DNA from: Litoribacter ruber
GTDB taxonomy: Bacteria; Bacteroidota; Bacteroidia; Cytophagales; Cyclobacteriaceae
Reading direction: 5' to 3'
DNA length: 64,000 nt
NCBI RefSeq assembly: GCF_018500185.1
Contig: NZ_JAHBGI010000010.1
Span: 1-64,000 of the forward strand
Made by a program: the position numbers and the translations under genes
Shown: positions 20,701 through 28,246 of the stretch, piece by piece
How positions within the stretch are numbered: the stretch's first letter is position 1
Layout: every line of letters starts with the position of its first letter
The notes under the pieces: model-generated
The model's database searches: none
What the model was told of the DNA's origin: nothing
Seen by the model: only the letters and a program-made list of their open reading frames with translations

Positions 20701-20836
20701 CTTTTGACTGGGGCTTTTCACCTGTGTTTGTAGAAATAGGAACTGGGGTTAAGTCCGAAATGGTAGAAAATCCCTGGGAGAAAGCTGAAACTACCATACA
20801 CAAACCTAATAGGAGGAAAAGAATGTATTTTTTCAT
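14798..20836 (-). CDS. giant secreted FN3/LamG protein with T9SS C-terminal sorting domain
   Basis: Surface or secreted protein of 2012 residues. I start it at the ATG at 20836, which gives a clean signal peptide (MKKYILFLLLGLCMVVSAFSQ); the longer upstream extension looks non-coding. Order, approximate: beta-propeller/BNR-like region 25-380, FN3 382-478, LamG-like 480-688, FN3 690-790, LamG-like 792-998, seven tandem FN3 domains 1000-1693, LamG-like 1697-1915, and a type A T9SS domain 1925-2012 with FPNPF and LPAGIYLLRL. It is therefore probably exported by T9SS and attached to the surface, where LamG and FN3 domains suggest carbohydrate binding or matrix adhesion. No catalytic residues were identified. 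Confidence 0.88.
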   Translation of the reverse strand: MKKYILFLLLGLCMVVSAFSQGFSTISDLTPVPISTNTGEKPQSKVWAYEGKHWAVLPNSSGTHLYRLDGTTWTNVLRLSTRTSSKADCKLNGNDAHILLFQGASSQFVSVEYNHSTGSYQLWSKRTSTVGLNFRTNTETATIDMDGTGRMWLAYDAAPEVHVRYSDSPYHTWSDPITLANNIANDDISAVVAMPGKIGVFWSNQNTKRFGFRTHTDGASPTSWSADEIPASQSALNIGGGMADDHMNLAVASDGTLYSAVKTEYNTTGYPDIALLVRRPNGTWDDLYEVAQRGTRPIVVLNEDQKKIRVVYTDRNGGGNIEYNESSTEKIAFGPQLRLMSSSVLNNSTGAKDNFTTDVVILASSTTHAAGVLATDGTPPSGLQPPTLDSPPNLYTNVPVNPRLEWIQSSGAETYHVQVSNKEDFSSLFYEKNGVTDLWVNLSGLENNTTYYWKVRASNSKETSDWSGVWRFTTKAAPSGTPLVAHWKLDEGSGTTLKDESEYTNIATIRGNPTWIDGVKGKALRFNGSNQFATVPDNASLDLSESLTIATWIKPEKTATQYLIKKAESPIDGYELSLASNGKVFFRFNQETSGNTYRLNSSTSYPANGNTWMHVAIIYDGATLRMYIDGKEDSRQSYSSPPPVNMNDLELTIGSGFDGYRGLQGAMDDIHIYNTALSSAEIAALAAIEGEEPTAPVTPILTSPENQAKGVSTNPTLVWNTSTGAETYQAQVSTSQNFSSLIFDQSGITSSSVNVSGLSHTTTYYWRVRATNAAGNSEWSSIWSFITGNEPIGGDLVANWKMDEGSGTIVDDASENKNHASTSGGPTWIDGVKGKALRFNGSNQYAIAPNHASLNLTQSLTIAAWIKPEKTATQYLIKKAIQGSVDGYELSLASNGRVFFRFNQNMSGDTYRLNSQVSYPSNGNTWMHVAATFDGSTMRLYIDGVENSSTTFSSPPPINTNTLALALGAEANGFRGLQGAMDEVYIFNRALSSAEVKELASIGEPSTPITPILASPENNESGVSTSPTLTWSASDGAVTYQAQVSTSVNFSGTVLNQTDITQTFVELNDLQNETTYYWRVRATNEAGNSDWSSTWNFTTTPAAPAPAEPPVLSSPANNSTNISTAPELSWSNSDGAVSYQAQISTSANFSETVFDQTDIAQTFVELNDLQNETTYYWRVRATNEAGNSDWSSTWNFTTTPAAPAPAEPPVLSSPANNSTNISTAPELSWSNSDGAVSYQAQISTSANFSETVFDQTDIAQTFVELNDLQNETTYYWRVRATNEAGNSDWSSTWNFTTTPAAPAPAEPPVLSSPANSSTNISTAPELSWRASDGAVTYQAQVSTSVNFSQTVFDQTDIAQTFVELNDLQNETTYYWRVRATNEAGNSDWSSTWNFTTTPAAPAPAEPPVLSSPANSSTNISTAPELSWRASDGAVTYQAQVSTSVNFSQTVFDQTDIAQTFVELNDLQNETTYYWRVRATNEAGNSDWSSTWNFTTTPAAPAPAEPPVLSSPANSSTNISTAPELSWRASDGAVTYQAQVSTSVNFSQTVFDQTDIAQTFVELNDLQNETTYYWRVRATNEAGNSDWSSTWNFTTTPAAPAPAEPPVLSSPANNSTNISTAPELSWSASDGAESYQAQVSTSANFSETVFDQTDIVQTFIELKDLQNETTYYWRVRATNAAGNSEWSSTWNFTTVKISRIGQLVAHWQLDEGSGTTLNDASGFNNTGIITGSSTWVQGVKELAIRLNGSGQFATAANDPSLNVSEEITIALWVRPEKRGVQSLLNKADFGARSGYELSLANNGRVSFQINHNSSRVTSQASYPTNGRTWMHIAVTYDGSTLKLFIDGVENSSNSLSSSPLIGTNDLPLIIGAEQGGVNSLMGALDDIMIYNSALSPSQIGEIAGAVSGASLRVAPSELTEPKEKEIEAELLAFPNPFATKATVTFTFPEESAYSLTLYDSKGTTVTQLTQGEAKANEKNTFEIDGAGLPAGIYLLRLQTRQGKTKTLRLVLTK
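15757..17830 (-). repeat. seven tandem 297-bp FN3-encoding repeats
   Basis: Seven consecutive units of 297 bp, each encoding one 99-residue FN3 domain with linker (PAAPAPAEPP). The boundary phrase aaagttccatgtggaagacc recurs at roughly 16059, 16356, 16653, 16950, 17247 and 17544. Three neighbouring units (about 16055-16945) look identical at the DNA level, as do the next two (about 16946-17539), while the outer units are diverged. This points to recent expansion by unequal recombination or slippage within the reading frame, so copy number may vary between strains or collapse in assembly. Confidence 0.93.
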
Positions 20837-20908
20837 AACAAAATGCATTTTCACTTGAAGAAGGGAGGTAATTTGGAAGTATAAAAAAACATAAAAGCTT
20901 GGCACCGA

Positions 20909-21787
20909 TCAGTGATTCAACCCATACCGTTTAGCCTTGTCCAGTCCTGACCCATAGAATAGGTTATTGAACAACTGTTCAATAAGAATGGTAGGATATA
21001 TCCCTCCAAATCCTTGAGTCCATAAGTGTAATTTTTCATAACCCACTACTGCTGGGTGGCCTTTCCTTATAAGGATTTTGACGGTTTTATATTCTAATGC
21101 CTTTAAAACAGAAACCCGATGGTTGCCCTGCAGCAGTACAAATTTCAAATCATTCCCTTTTTTCAGGAAATAACCATTTACGGGATCCTGGTCAGAAAGC
21201 GTGGACGCAAACCCATCTTTTTTTATCGAATTGTAAAGACTGATCAACCGATCAAATTCTTTTTTTCCATAAGTGATGTCATGGGGACCAAAATAAATCC
21301 AGCCATTAGTTTCACAGCGACCCTTAATGTAGTTCATTATATTAACCACCCGGTTTTGGTTGAGTGTCCATACCCAAGTGATAAATTGATACTTGGGGGG
21401 CCAATCACAAAAAGGTTTTTGGGGAGTGGGTATCTGTTCGGTCAACACCTCTTGGACATTCTGGGGGGTATAGCGGTTATAAAGTTTGGCAAGTGTGGAG
21501 TCTTCATAACGAAGATTGGGATTTATTTTATACTCCTTCAAGGTTTGGACAAATGGATGCCAGTCGTTGGAGGAAAAGGAAAAACCCACTCGGGAAGTTA
21601 TATTGGATATATCCACACTAATGGGTACCGTGTAAGGATCAGTGGCTTGTAGACTTATTTGCTCTGGCAGTTTGCGTGGATAAAGTTTAAAGTCTGATAT
21701 GCTTCCTTCTCCAACTAATTCATAGCCCATTTTGCGAGCTAAAAACTCCACAAAGGGCTTGATTTTGAAGTAAGAGCGTAATTTCAT
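20909..21787 (-). CDS. ParB/sulfiredoxin-fold protein, copy A
   Basis: Paralogue of the 12353-13240 gene. The ATG at 21787 (MKLRSYFKIKPFVEFLARK) aligns with the start of copy B, so I prefer it over a TTG at 21832. It shares GYELVGEG, GFSFSSNDWHPF, YTPQNVQEVLTEQ, GPHDITYGKKEFDRLI and the ParB/Srx signature LLQGNHRVSVLKALEYKTV. A C-terminal DNA-binding or dimer domain typical of partition ParB is absent. It follows the copy-A P-loop gene closely (about 41 bp) and precedes the giant FN3/LamG gene. Enzymatic activity is inferred from fold only. Confidence 0.65.
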   Translation of the reverse strand: MKLRSYFKIKPFVEFLARKMGYELVGEGSISDFKLYPRKLPEQISLQATDPYTVPISVDISNITSRVGFSFSSNDWHPFVQTLKEYKINPNLRYEDSTLAKLYNRYTPQNVQEVLTEQIPTPQKPFCDWPPKYQFITWVWTLNQNRVVNIMNYIKGRCETNGWIYFGPHDITYGKKEFDRLISLYNSIKKDGFASTLSDQDPVNGYFLKKGNDLKFVLLQGNHRVSVLKALEYKTVKILIRKGHPAVVGYEKLHLWTQGFGGIYPTILIEQLFNNLFYGSGLDKAKRYGLNH

Positions 21788-21828
21788 AACAGGATTACTA
21801 TAGGAAGATTTTAAAAAAGTGCTGAGGG

Positions 21829-22572
21829 TCAATCAAGAGCGTTGATGAATTCAGTTATTTTTTGAACATTATAATCAATGTCTTCGTGGGACTCCACCCA
21901 TAAAACCTCCACCTTCTTTTCTTTAAGGACTTGTATGCATTTTATCAAGTCCATTATTTCCTCCTCTCTGGATAGGTTGAGGTCGGTTTTGGACAAATTC
22001 ATGTCTTTTTCTAATATTTTGTTTCTGGTTAAAGTTCGGTCTCCAACTTTCGAGATGTCTTCATGAAAAAACACAATACCTTGGGGTAGGTGCATGATAT
22101 GGAATAATTGAGTCAGTTGTTGATCAAGGTTTTCTCCTGAATTGTTTGGGAGAAAATATTTGTAATTATGGATAAGACCTTCATCTACTACAAAATGTCC
22201 GGGAGATAGATCTTCTTTTATAAGCTGGATTTTTTCAAATATTTTTCTGATATAATTGATGAGATGAAATTGGTGGTTTTTGATTAAAGGGTCATTGTCA
22301 CGAAGAACTATTTCCCAAAAATTATCAGCCAGCCTATGATTATCATGTAAAAATCTAGCTAAAAGTTCTTCCGGTGTCGTTGATAAGTGGGAGCGTAAAT
22401 GGAATTTCTTCCTTAAAGATTGAATTTTGTTATTTATTGCACCACTTATTGAATAAGGATTTTTCTGGAAGTTTTTATGAAAAATGAGATGACTTTTAGA
22501 GCACTTCAGTTTGATATAAGTAGCGGTTTTTCCTACCCCCGGTTTCCCTACCAATTCCACGTACTTTGCCAT
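21829..22572 (-). CDS. P-loop kinase-like protein, copy A
   Basis: Protein of 247 residues starting MAKYVELVGKPGVGKTATY, with Walker A at residues 9-16. FVVDEGLIHNYKYFLPN is the Walker B-like stretch, and LPQGIVFFHEDISKVGDRTLTRN is the presumed lid region. Paralogous to the gene at 11459-12262. Its start codon abuts the stop of the ABC exporter gene (22573), so the two are probably co-translated. The overall layout resembles deoxynucleoside or thymidylate kinase folds, but no known substrate family could be recognised. Confidence 0.68.
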   Translation of the reverse strand: MAKYVELVGKPGVGKTATYIKLKCSKSHLIFHKNFQKNPYSISGAINNKIQSLRKKFHLRSHLSTTPEELLARFLHDNHRLADNFWEIVLRDNDPLIKNHQFHLINYIRKIFEKIQLIKEDLSPGHFVVDEGLIHNYKYFLPNNSGENLDQQLTQLFHIMHLPQGIVFFHEDISKVGDRTLTRNKILEKDMNLSKTDLNLSREEEIMDLIKCIQVLKEKKVEVLWVESHEDIDYNVQKITEFINALD

Positions 22573-24375
22573 TTACATCACCTGTAATTCCACCATCTTC
22601 TGAAATTTCAACGATTTCTGGACCAGCTCTTTGAAGGCCCCTTCCTCTACTATTTCTCCTTTGTCCATGATGATAATTCTATCTGCATTTTTAATGGTGG
22701 ACAATCGGTGAGCCACTACCAATATGGTGTACTTCCCATGGAGCTGATCTATTCCTCTTTGTATTGCTTCTTCAGTCTCTGAATCCAGAGCAGAAGTGGC
22801 CTCATCCAGTACCAGGATATCAACTTCCTTAAATAATTCCCTAGCAATTGATATCCTCTGTTTCTGACCACCGCTTAGATTTACCCCATTGTGGCCGATC
22901 ATGGTATTTTCTTTATCAGGAAGGGATTGGATAAAATCAATCAATGATGCCTGTTGGAGAGCCCATTGAAATCTTTGATGATTTTCGGCAGTAGGCTCTG
23001 CCCAAAAGCTGATGTTGTTGAAGATGGTGTCAGTAAAGACTACCGGTTCTTGGGTGATATATCCCACTCTTCGGCTATAGCTGTTTTTGTTGAGTTCTTT
23101 ACTGTCAATGCCGTCTATTACCATATTTCCGGATGTCACCGGTAACAAGCCGGAAATTATATTTATCAAGGTGGTTTTTCCGCTGCCGCTTTCCCCGACA
23201 AATGCTATGGTTTCATTTTTCCGGATCTCCAAATTCAATCTTTTTAAAATTTGATTTTCTAAAAATCCAAAAGATACATCGAAGAGCTTAATATCGGATT
23301 GGAAGCCTTCAAAATGGTGTTTGCCATTTTTTTCCTTTGCCTCTTCCAATTCCCGTTCGAAATTTTTCATATTATCCAATGAGCCGGAAACTGCCAAGAA
23401 ATCATTGTATTGGGTTTGCAGTAAAATCAAGGCAGCTAGTGCACGGTAAAAGAAGAGTAAGCTGATAAGAATGACCCCCAATGCCCCTTCAAAAAGATTT
23501 ACTTGTGCCAGTATAACAGCACTTACCACAAGGATCAGAATTGGCTCCCTCAGCGCGTTTACCATCGAGTTTAAATGTCCAATTCTACGGTTGTTTTCTT
23601 CAATCTTCTTTATGTTTTTAATAAGTTTATCATTGTAATTATCAATGAACTGTGTAGCTTTTAAATATTTAAAATTAGACACAAATTGAAGTATTAACCC
23701 TTGATAATGATTCGTGTTTTTGGTGAGCCTCTTGGAGGAAACTTTGGTAGCTTTATATAATTTTCTGTAGATTAAATTCGTAAGGGCTCCACCTAAACAT
23801 ATCAGCAAGGCAAATTGCGCATCTATGAAAAAAGCGAACATCATGTAAACCGTTACCATTACCACCTGCTGAAAAGCGCCAAAATAACTTTCATAGGCCT
23901 TTGAAACCCTAGTGACCTCTCCTGACATGGTGTTTTGGATCCTTCCCGCATCAGCAAGGACAAAATCTTTATAAGACATTTTTGATAAATTTTTGGAAAG
24001 GAAAATTCTGATGGTTTTGACAAAAAATTGCCTTAATGTGACATTGTACATGTTGTTCCCATATTGTGCAAACCCTTTAAGGATAAAAAAAATGCACATG
24101 ATGATCAGAATGGTGGTGAGGTTCAGATGAAGGCCGAGGGAGGAGAGTCCATTTAGCAAAAATGACAATTTCCCGAGGCTATCAGGGTCAACGACTGAAG
24201 GCTCTTCAATCATCTGTAAAAGAGGCAAAAACATGGCAAGGCCAAATCCATCCAATACCCCCACACAAATGCTGAGTCCCATTCGGATAAAAATTCTATA
24301 CTTTAGCCTTTTGAAAAAATAGGTAAAGCTTTCAAAATATTTTTCAAAGAATTTTTCCAGAAATATTTTACCCAT
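22573..24375 (-). CDS. ABC exporter, fused membrane and ATPase domains (MsbA/flippase-like)
   Basis: Half-transporter of 600 residues with an N-terminal six-helix membrane domain (about 20-330) and a C-terminal nucleotide-binding domain: Walker A GESGSGKTT, signature LSGGQKQR, Walker B ILVLDEATSALD, switch His in VVAHRLST. It belongs to the MsbA-type lipid/glycolipid exporter class and would dimerise in the inner membrane. Between the Wzc gene and the glycosyltransferase run it may flip a lipid-linked glycan, which would fit the lack of a visible Wzx. It could also export something made by the adjacent P-loop/ParB genes. Confidence 0.85.
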   Translation of the reverse strand: MGKIFLEKFFEKYFESFTYFFKRLKYRIFIRMGLSICVGVLDGFGLAMFLPLLQMIEEPSVVDPDSLGKLSFLLNGLSSLGLHLNLTTILIIMCIFFILKGFAQYGNNMYNVTLRQFFVKTIRIFLSKNLSKMSYKDFVLADAGRIQNTMSGEVTRVSKAYESYFGAFQQVVMVTVYMMFAFFIDAQFALLICLGGALTNLIYRKLYKATKVSSKRLTKNTNHYQGLILQFVSNFKYLKATQFIDNYNDKLIKNIKKIEENNRRIGHLNSMVNALREPILILVVSAVILAQVNLFEGALGVILISLLFFYRALAALILLQTQYNDFLAVSGSLDNMKNFERELEEAKEKNGKHHFEGFQSDIKLFDVSFGFLENQILKRLNLEIRKNETIAFVGESGSGKTTLINIISGLLPVTSGNMVIDGIDSKELNKNSYSRRVGYITQEPVVFTDTIFNNISFWAEPTAENHQRFQWALQQASLIDFIQSLPDKENTMIGHNGVNLSGGQKQRISIARELFKEVDILVLDEATSALDSETEEAIQRGIDQLHGKYTILVVAHRLSTIKNADRIIIMDKGEIVEEGAFKELVQKSLKFQKMVELQVM

Positions 24376-24392
24376 AAAAGTTTATTGAATAT

Positions 24393-26720
24393 TTATAATC
24401 CAAAAATATTCTGGAAGATTTTAACTTTGGCTTTAGGCTTAGTTCCATATTCATATCCGTATTTTGACCTCTTATTAGTAGAATCATTGAGAACAATCAT
24501 TGGATTTTTTAATTTATGGCTTTGATGAACCTCTTCAATAATATCCAAATCTAATTTTCGTGAATAATTGTACCGGATGATATATAAGGAGGAGTCTGCA
24601 TAAGATGAAATGTTAAAAGTATCAGCAACCTGTCCGACAGGAGAAGTGTCTATGATAATATAATCGAATTTTTTTCTAAGATCTTTAATCATCTGGCCGA
24701 CCTTAGTGCTCATCATGATTTCAGCTGGGTTAGGGGGGAGGGTTCCGGCTCCTATTGCTGATAATCCAGGGATTGCCGATATCGGAATAATTATGGACTC
24801 CAGATCTATATCATTTGATATCAAATAATTGGTTATGCCTATTTTGTTTTTATAGTTTAAGTTGGAAATCAGTTTGGGCAAACGGAGGTCGAATTCTAAA
24901 AGAATTACCTTTTTTCCTGATATGGCCAAACTAGCTCCCAGATTAGTGCTGAAGAAGGTTTTGCCTTCCCCACTCCGGCAGGATGTAATTAATATTACTT
25001 TATTCTCTTTGCCTATAGTGGCAAAATGAAGGTTGGCTCTTATCAGGCGAAAGGATTCGGCTATAGGAGAGAGATTGCCTTCAGTGACCTGTAAAGGATC
25101 AGTTATATCACTATGGGTGATTTCACCCAAAATGGGTACACCGGTGGATTTTTCAACATCTTCCTTTTCAGTGATTTTATCGTTGAGCATATTTTTCAGG
25201 TAGATAAATGAAAATGGAATTAAAAACCCTAATAGAATGGATGCTAGGTAAGTAGAACTGCTTCCTGTATTAAAGGGAGTGTTATTTGCTGATGGAGCGT
25301 CGATAACTCTGCTTTTTGGTTCAATTGACGCAAGGGCCAGTCCGGCTTCTTCCCTACGCTGAAGCAAAAATAAATATATGGATTGCTTGATCGTCTGTTG
25401 CCTGTTGATTTCCTGCAGTTCCCTGTCGATGGTAGGTACCTGTCTGATTTTTGATTGGAATTGTGCTGAGTTGGATTTTAGGTTGTCACGGGTAATCAAT
25501 AAACTTTTTTTGATATTGCCCAGGTTTTCTTTTATGTTAATTCTCAGATTAGCTAATTGATCATCAATGTTCTGGATTAGCGAGCTGCTGGGTTGAATGG
25601 TTCTTAACATCCGCTGTCTATCCAATTGAAGCTCATTGAATTTGGAGATAAGTCCATTTAGTGTTCCATCTGAAATGTTCAAGGAGCTCGGGACCAGCCT
25701 TAATTCTTCCTGCTGTAGATATTCCTCAAGGGAATTAATTATCTCTAGTTGTAAATCAAAAGATGCAAGTTCCCTATTATACTCACTCGCTGTGCGGAGG
25801 TAAAGTTGAGCATTTGAATTTACGTCCGTTAGGTCATTCTGTTTTTTATATTGTTCAACATGTTTTTCAACATCAGATATTTCCTCAGATAGGAATGCTA
25901 TTCTTTCGTCCAGAAACTTGATGCTGTTTACCTCTACCTGGTTTCTGTCCTCCATGTTTTCCTTGTTGTAAACATCAACAAGTTTATTGAGAATTAATAC
26001 GCCTCTTTGAGGAACGGCATCGGTCAAGCTTAATCTAAGTACATTTGCATCTTTGGTCTCTAATTCCACCCATAGATTTTTACTGTATTTGCTGGCCAGC
26101 TTACGGAAATTTTGGAACCTTACTATAATGTCTTTTGTCACTTTTGTATTAGGGGATCCAGTCACAGTAAAAGTTGCATATGGTTTCACTATTTCCTGGC
26201 CGAATCTATATTTGGATATTATTTCCTGATTGTCATCATCCACCTCAATTAAGTTGAAGGTATTGTCCTCCTTTATATTTAGTTTAAATGATTTTCCATA
26301 AGCAGAAGAATCAATTGAGCTGATAATTAGGGATACCGGAAGGTCATCTTGAAAAACTTCTATATCTTTAAATCTTCCCTCAAAAAAATAACTGGTATGG
26401 AGGGAAAGTTCTGAAATCACCCGGTGCATCAGATTTTTGGATCGAAGTATCACCATTTCATTACCCAAATTCCTATTTCCGGAAATGTCACCTATTTGAG
26501 AGGAAAGCCCGCCTGTGCTGTTGTTGTCTTTAATTAATAAAGTTCCGCTGATGAGGTATTGAGGTGTGGAATTGTACCGCGTATAAATATTTGCAGTCAT
26601 ATAAGCCAAAAAAATGCATATGGCAAACCAATACCAGTAGGGTAAATATTGTGTCTTCACCGTTTCCAATATTGGTTTTTGGGACCCTGAGTCAAACAAA
26701 CTATTGTTTTTTGGATTCAT
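24393..26720 (-). CDS. Wzc-type polysaccharide co-polymerase and tyrosine kinase
   Basis: Protein of 775 residues combining a Wzz/GNVR periplasmic domain between two membrane segments (about 31-48 and about 490-510) with a cytoplasmic BY-kinase. Periplasmic coiled coil spans roughly 270-460. Kinase motifs: Walker A CRSGEGKTFFSTNLG, Walker A' LLEFDLRLPK, Walker B YIIIDTSP. The tail has the short tyrosine cluster SKYGYEYGTK, the likely autophosphorylation site. It controls EPS chain length and couples to Wza. It sits 5 bp after the wza-type gene. The tail is shorter than in enterobacterial Wzc. Confidence 0.92.
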   Translation of the reverse strand: MNPKNNSLFDSGSQKPILETVKTQYLPYWYWFAICIFLAYMTANIYTRYNSTPQYLISGTLLIKDNNSTGGLSSQIGDISGNRNLGNEMVILRSKNLMHRVISELSLHTSYFFEGRFKDIEVFQDDLPVSLIISSIDSSAYGKSFKLNIKEDNTFNLIEVDDDNQEIISKYRFGQEIVKPYATFTVTGSPNTKVTKDIIVRFQNFRKLASKYSKNLWVELETKDANVLRLSLTDAVPQRGVLILNKLVDVYNKENMEDRNQVEVNSIKFLDERIAFLSEEISDVEKHVEQYKKQNDLTDVNSNAQLYLRTASEYNRELASFDLQLEIINSLEEYLQQEELRLVPSSLNISDGTLNGLISKFNELQLDRQRMLRTIQPSSSLIQNIDDQLANLRINIKENLGNIKKSLLITRDNLKSNSAQFQSKIRQVPTIDRELQEINRQQTIKQSIYLFLLQRREEAGLALASIEPKSRVIDAPSANNTPFNTGSSSTYLASILLGFLIPFSFIYLKNMLNDKITEKEDVEKSTGVPILGEITHSDITDPLQVTEGNLSPIAESFRLIRANLHFATIGKENKVILITSCRSGEGKTFFSTNLGASLAISGKKVILLEFDLRLPKLISNLNYKNKIGITNYLISNDIDLESIIIPISAIPGLSAIGAGTLPPNPAEIMMSTKVGQMIKDLRKKFDYIIIDTSPVGQVADTFNISSYADSSLYIIRYNYSRKLDLDIIEEVHQSHKLKNPMIVLNDSTNKRSKYGYEYGTKPKAKVKIFQNIFGL

Positions 26721-26725
26721 GAGCG

Positions 26726-27499
26726 TTATAGGACAAACCTGGTTAATAATAAGGTTACAATTGAGATGACAGAAAAACCCAAAGAAATATTGGCCCTCGC
26801 CATACTTCCCTGTTCAGCCCTTGCCCTCACAGGCTCCACGTAGATGATATCATTTTGCTGTAAATAATAATAGGGGGATGAAAAAAGGTCTTTTTTATTG
26901 AGGTCTAAGCGTACCGTGGTCCGCACACCCTCCACATCCCGGACCAAAAGTACATTTTCCCGTCTGCCAAATGCCGTCAGGTCTCCGGCTAGTCCTATGG
27001 CTTCCAGAATATTAATCCTTTCGGTAGGTACAGGAAAGGTATTGGGGTTTCTTACTTCTCCTATCACCGTGATCCGAAAGTTAATGATCCGAATATTGAC
27101 TATTGGATTTTTAGCTTCAGCTTGGAGGTAAGTCGATAATTTCTCGTTTGCCTCCTCCAAAGTCAAACCAGCCACCTCCACCTTTCCCAATACAGGGAAG
27201 TTGATGTAACCATTATTGTCGACCCGGTAACTTTCACTGACACTTGCCTGATTAATTCCCGAGCTACCGCCTCCAAGCGAGGTTAGTAAACCACGGTTGA
27301 ATAAGAGATTTGATTCTGGATTAAGAGTGCTGACTGAAATGTTTAATAAATCAATTGGTTGGATTCTATGGTCAGTTCTGTTCATTATTTCAGAGTTGAT
27401 TTCCTCATAGGGCAAATCACTGAAATAAACAATATTTCGTTTCGTACAGGATGCAAACAATATGAGATATATAAATATTTTGAATATGGAATATTTCAT
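26726..27499 (-). CDS. Wza-type polysaccharide export lipoprotein
   Basis: Outer-membrane lipoprotein of 257 residues. The N-terminal lipobox ends at Cys18 (LILFASC). A Poly_export domain follows (IQPIDLLNISV, SYRVDNNGYINFPVLGKVEV, LEEANEKLSTYL), then an SLBB-type region (ITVIGEVRNPNTFPVP, INILEAIGLAGDL). A C-terminal hydrophobic stretch (ISLGFSVISIVTLLLTRFVL) would provide a membrane segment, as in Bacteroidota Wza proteins. It forms the outer-membrane exit for EPS and partners with the Wzc encoded 5 bp downstream. A 288-bp gap separates it from the exosortase block upstream. Confidence 0.92.
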   Translation of the reverse strand: MKYSIFKIFIYLILFASCTKRNIVYFSDLPYEEINSEIMNRTDHRIQPIDLLNISVSTLNPESNLLFNRGLLTSLGGGSSGINQASVSESYRVDNNGYINFPVLGKVEVAGLTLEEANEKLSTYLQAEAKNPIVNIRIINFRITVIGEVRNPNTFPVPTERINILEAIGLAGDLTAFGRRENVLLVRDVEGVRTTVRLDLNKKDLFSSPYYYLQQNDIIYVEPVRARAEQGSMARANISLGFSVISIVTLLLTRFVL

Positions 27500-27787
27500 A
27501 AAAAGATTGACTTAGGATTTAACACAGCTTCGCCCGGTAAGCCCCGGGGCTACATTTTTGTGGTACGGATAATAAGAAACTCGACTAAAAACAGAATGCT
27601 CATGTTGGATTTTAGCCGATAGATTCTTATAGTAATTAGGATTAGCATCCTTGTGTATTTGGTACAGTAATACCTGAAAAGTGTTAAGTTTAAAAATGCG
27701 AAGATCTTGGCTCATTATGCTTTCTTTTCGGTGAACCGCATCTATTCTTAGCCGAAATCCTTATTTCCAATGGTTAAATTCTCACAG
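27500..27787. other. intergenic gap between exosortase block and wza-type gene
   Basis: Gene-free 288 bp. A GC-rich 10-bp palindrome, gccccggggc, sits at 27541-27550 close to the wza-type start. A 67-codon open frame crosses it but has no recognisable protein features. No clear promoter box was found. The gap may hold a leader or secondary promoter for the export genes. Confidence 0.4.
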
Positions 27788-28246
27788 TTATTCCGGGGTA
27801 TTATTGACTCCATCTGTAGTTTGCTGGGCTTTATTATTATACTTGAAAAAGTAATTTGCTGGAATTATCAATATTAATAGGAAAGGGGAAACAATAATGG
27901 TCATCATCCGGTAAGCAGTAATACGGAAAGGCTCAAAAAGCAAAATCTTACCGGCTTCATTTAAGGTAAGTGTAATGATGAAAAGCAGTACATATAGGAT
28001 GGTTGCCAATCGGGTAGTTTGAGCATTTAAAAAAGCCAAATGTATAATGCATAGGCATAGGCCACAGTAAATACCATAATAAACGTATAATGGAAATTTG
28101 TCCATTAGGAAAAAATTGGAACTAAGAAGAGTCTCCAAAAAAACCAAGATCTTGGTTTCAAAAAAACCGGCAAGGATCCAAATACCCGTGACAAAGACTA
28201 GGAGAAAAACCCGAACGATACTATGCGTTTGAAGTTGCTGGAACAT
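27788..28246 (-). CDS. exosortase-associated small membrane protein
   Basis: Membrane protein of 152 residues with about four hydrophobic segments and a short polar tail (KAQQTTDGVNNTPE). Its start overlaps the end of the exosortase gene by 26 bp, which argues for coupled translation. Bacteroidota exosortases are commonly paired with a small membrane partner of this size (the XrtF- or XrtX-associated type). I call it by context and topology; no catalytic motif is visible. The role could be helping substrate presentation or coupling sorting to the EPS machinery. Confidence 0.65.
   Translation of the reverse strand: MFQQLQTHSIVRVFLLVFVTGIWILAGFFETKILVFLETLLSSNFFLMDKFPLYVYYGIYCGLCLCIIHLAFLNAQTTRLATILYVLLFIITLTLNEAGKILLFEPFRITAYRMMTIIVSPFLLILIIPANYFFKYNNKAQQTTDGVNNTPE

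Noticed and set aside
12353-21787. ParB-like genes as plasmid or chromosome partition genes
   Set aside because: No ParA, no parS-like sites, no HTH or dimerisation domain, and the context is polysaccharide synthesis.
27512-27715. 67-residue open frame between the exosortase block and the wza-type gene
   Set aside because: No signal, domain or start context; it overlaps a palindrome and looks non-coding.
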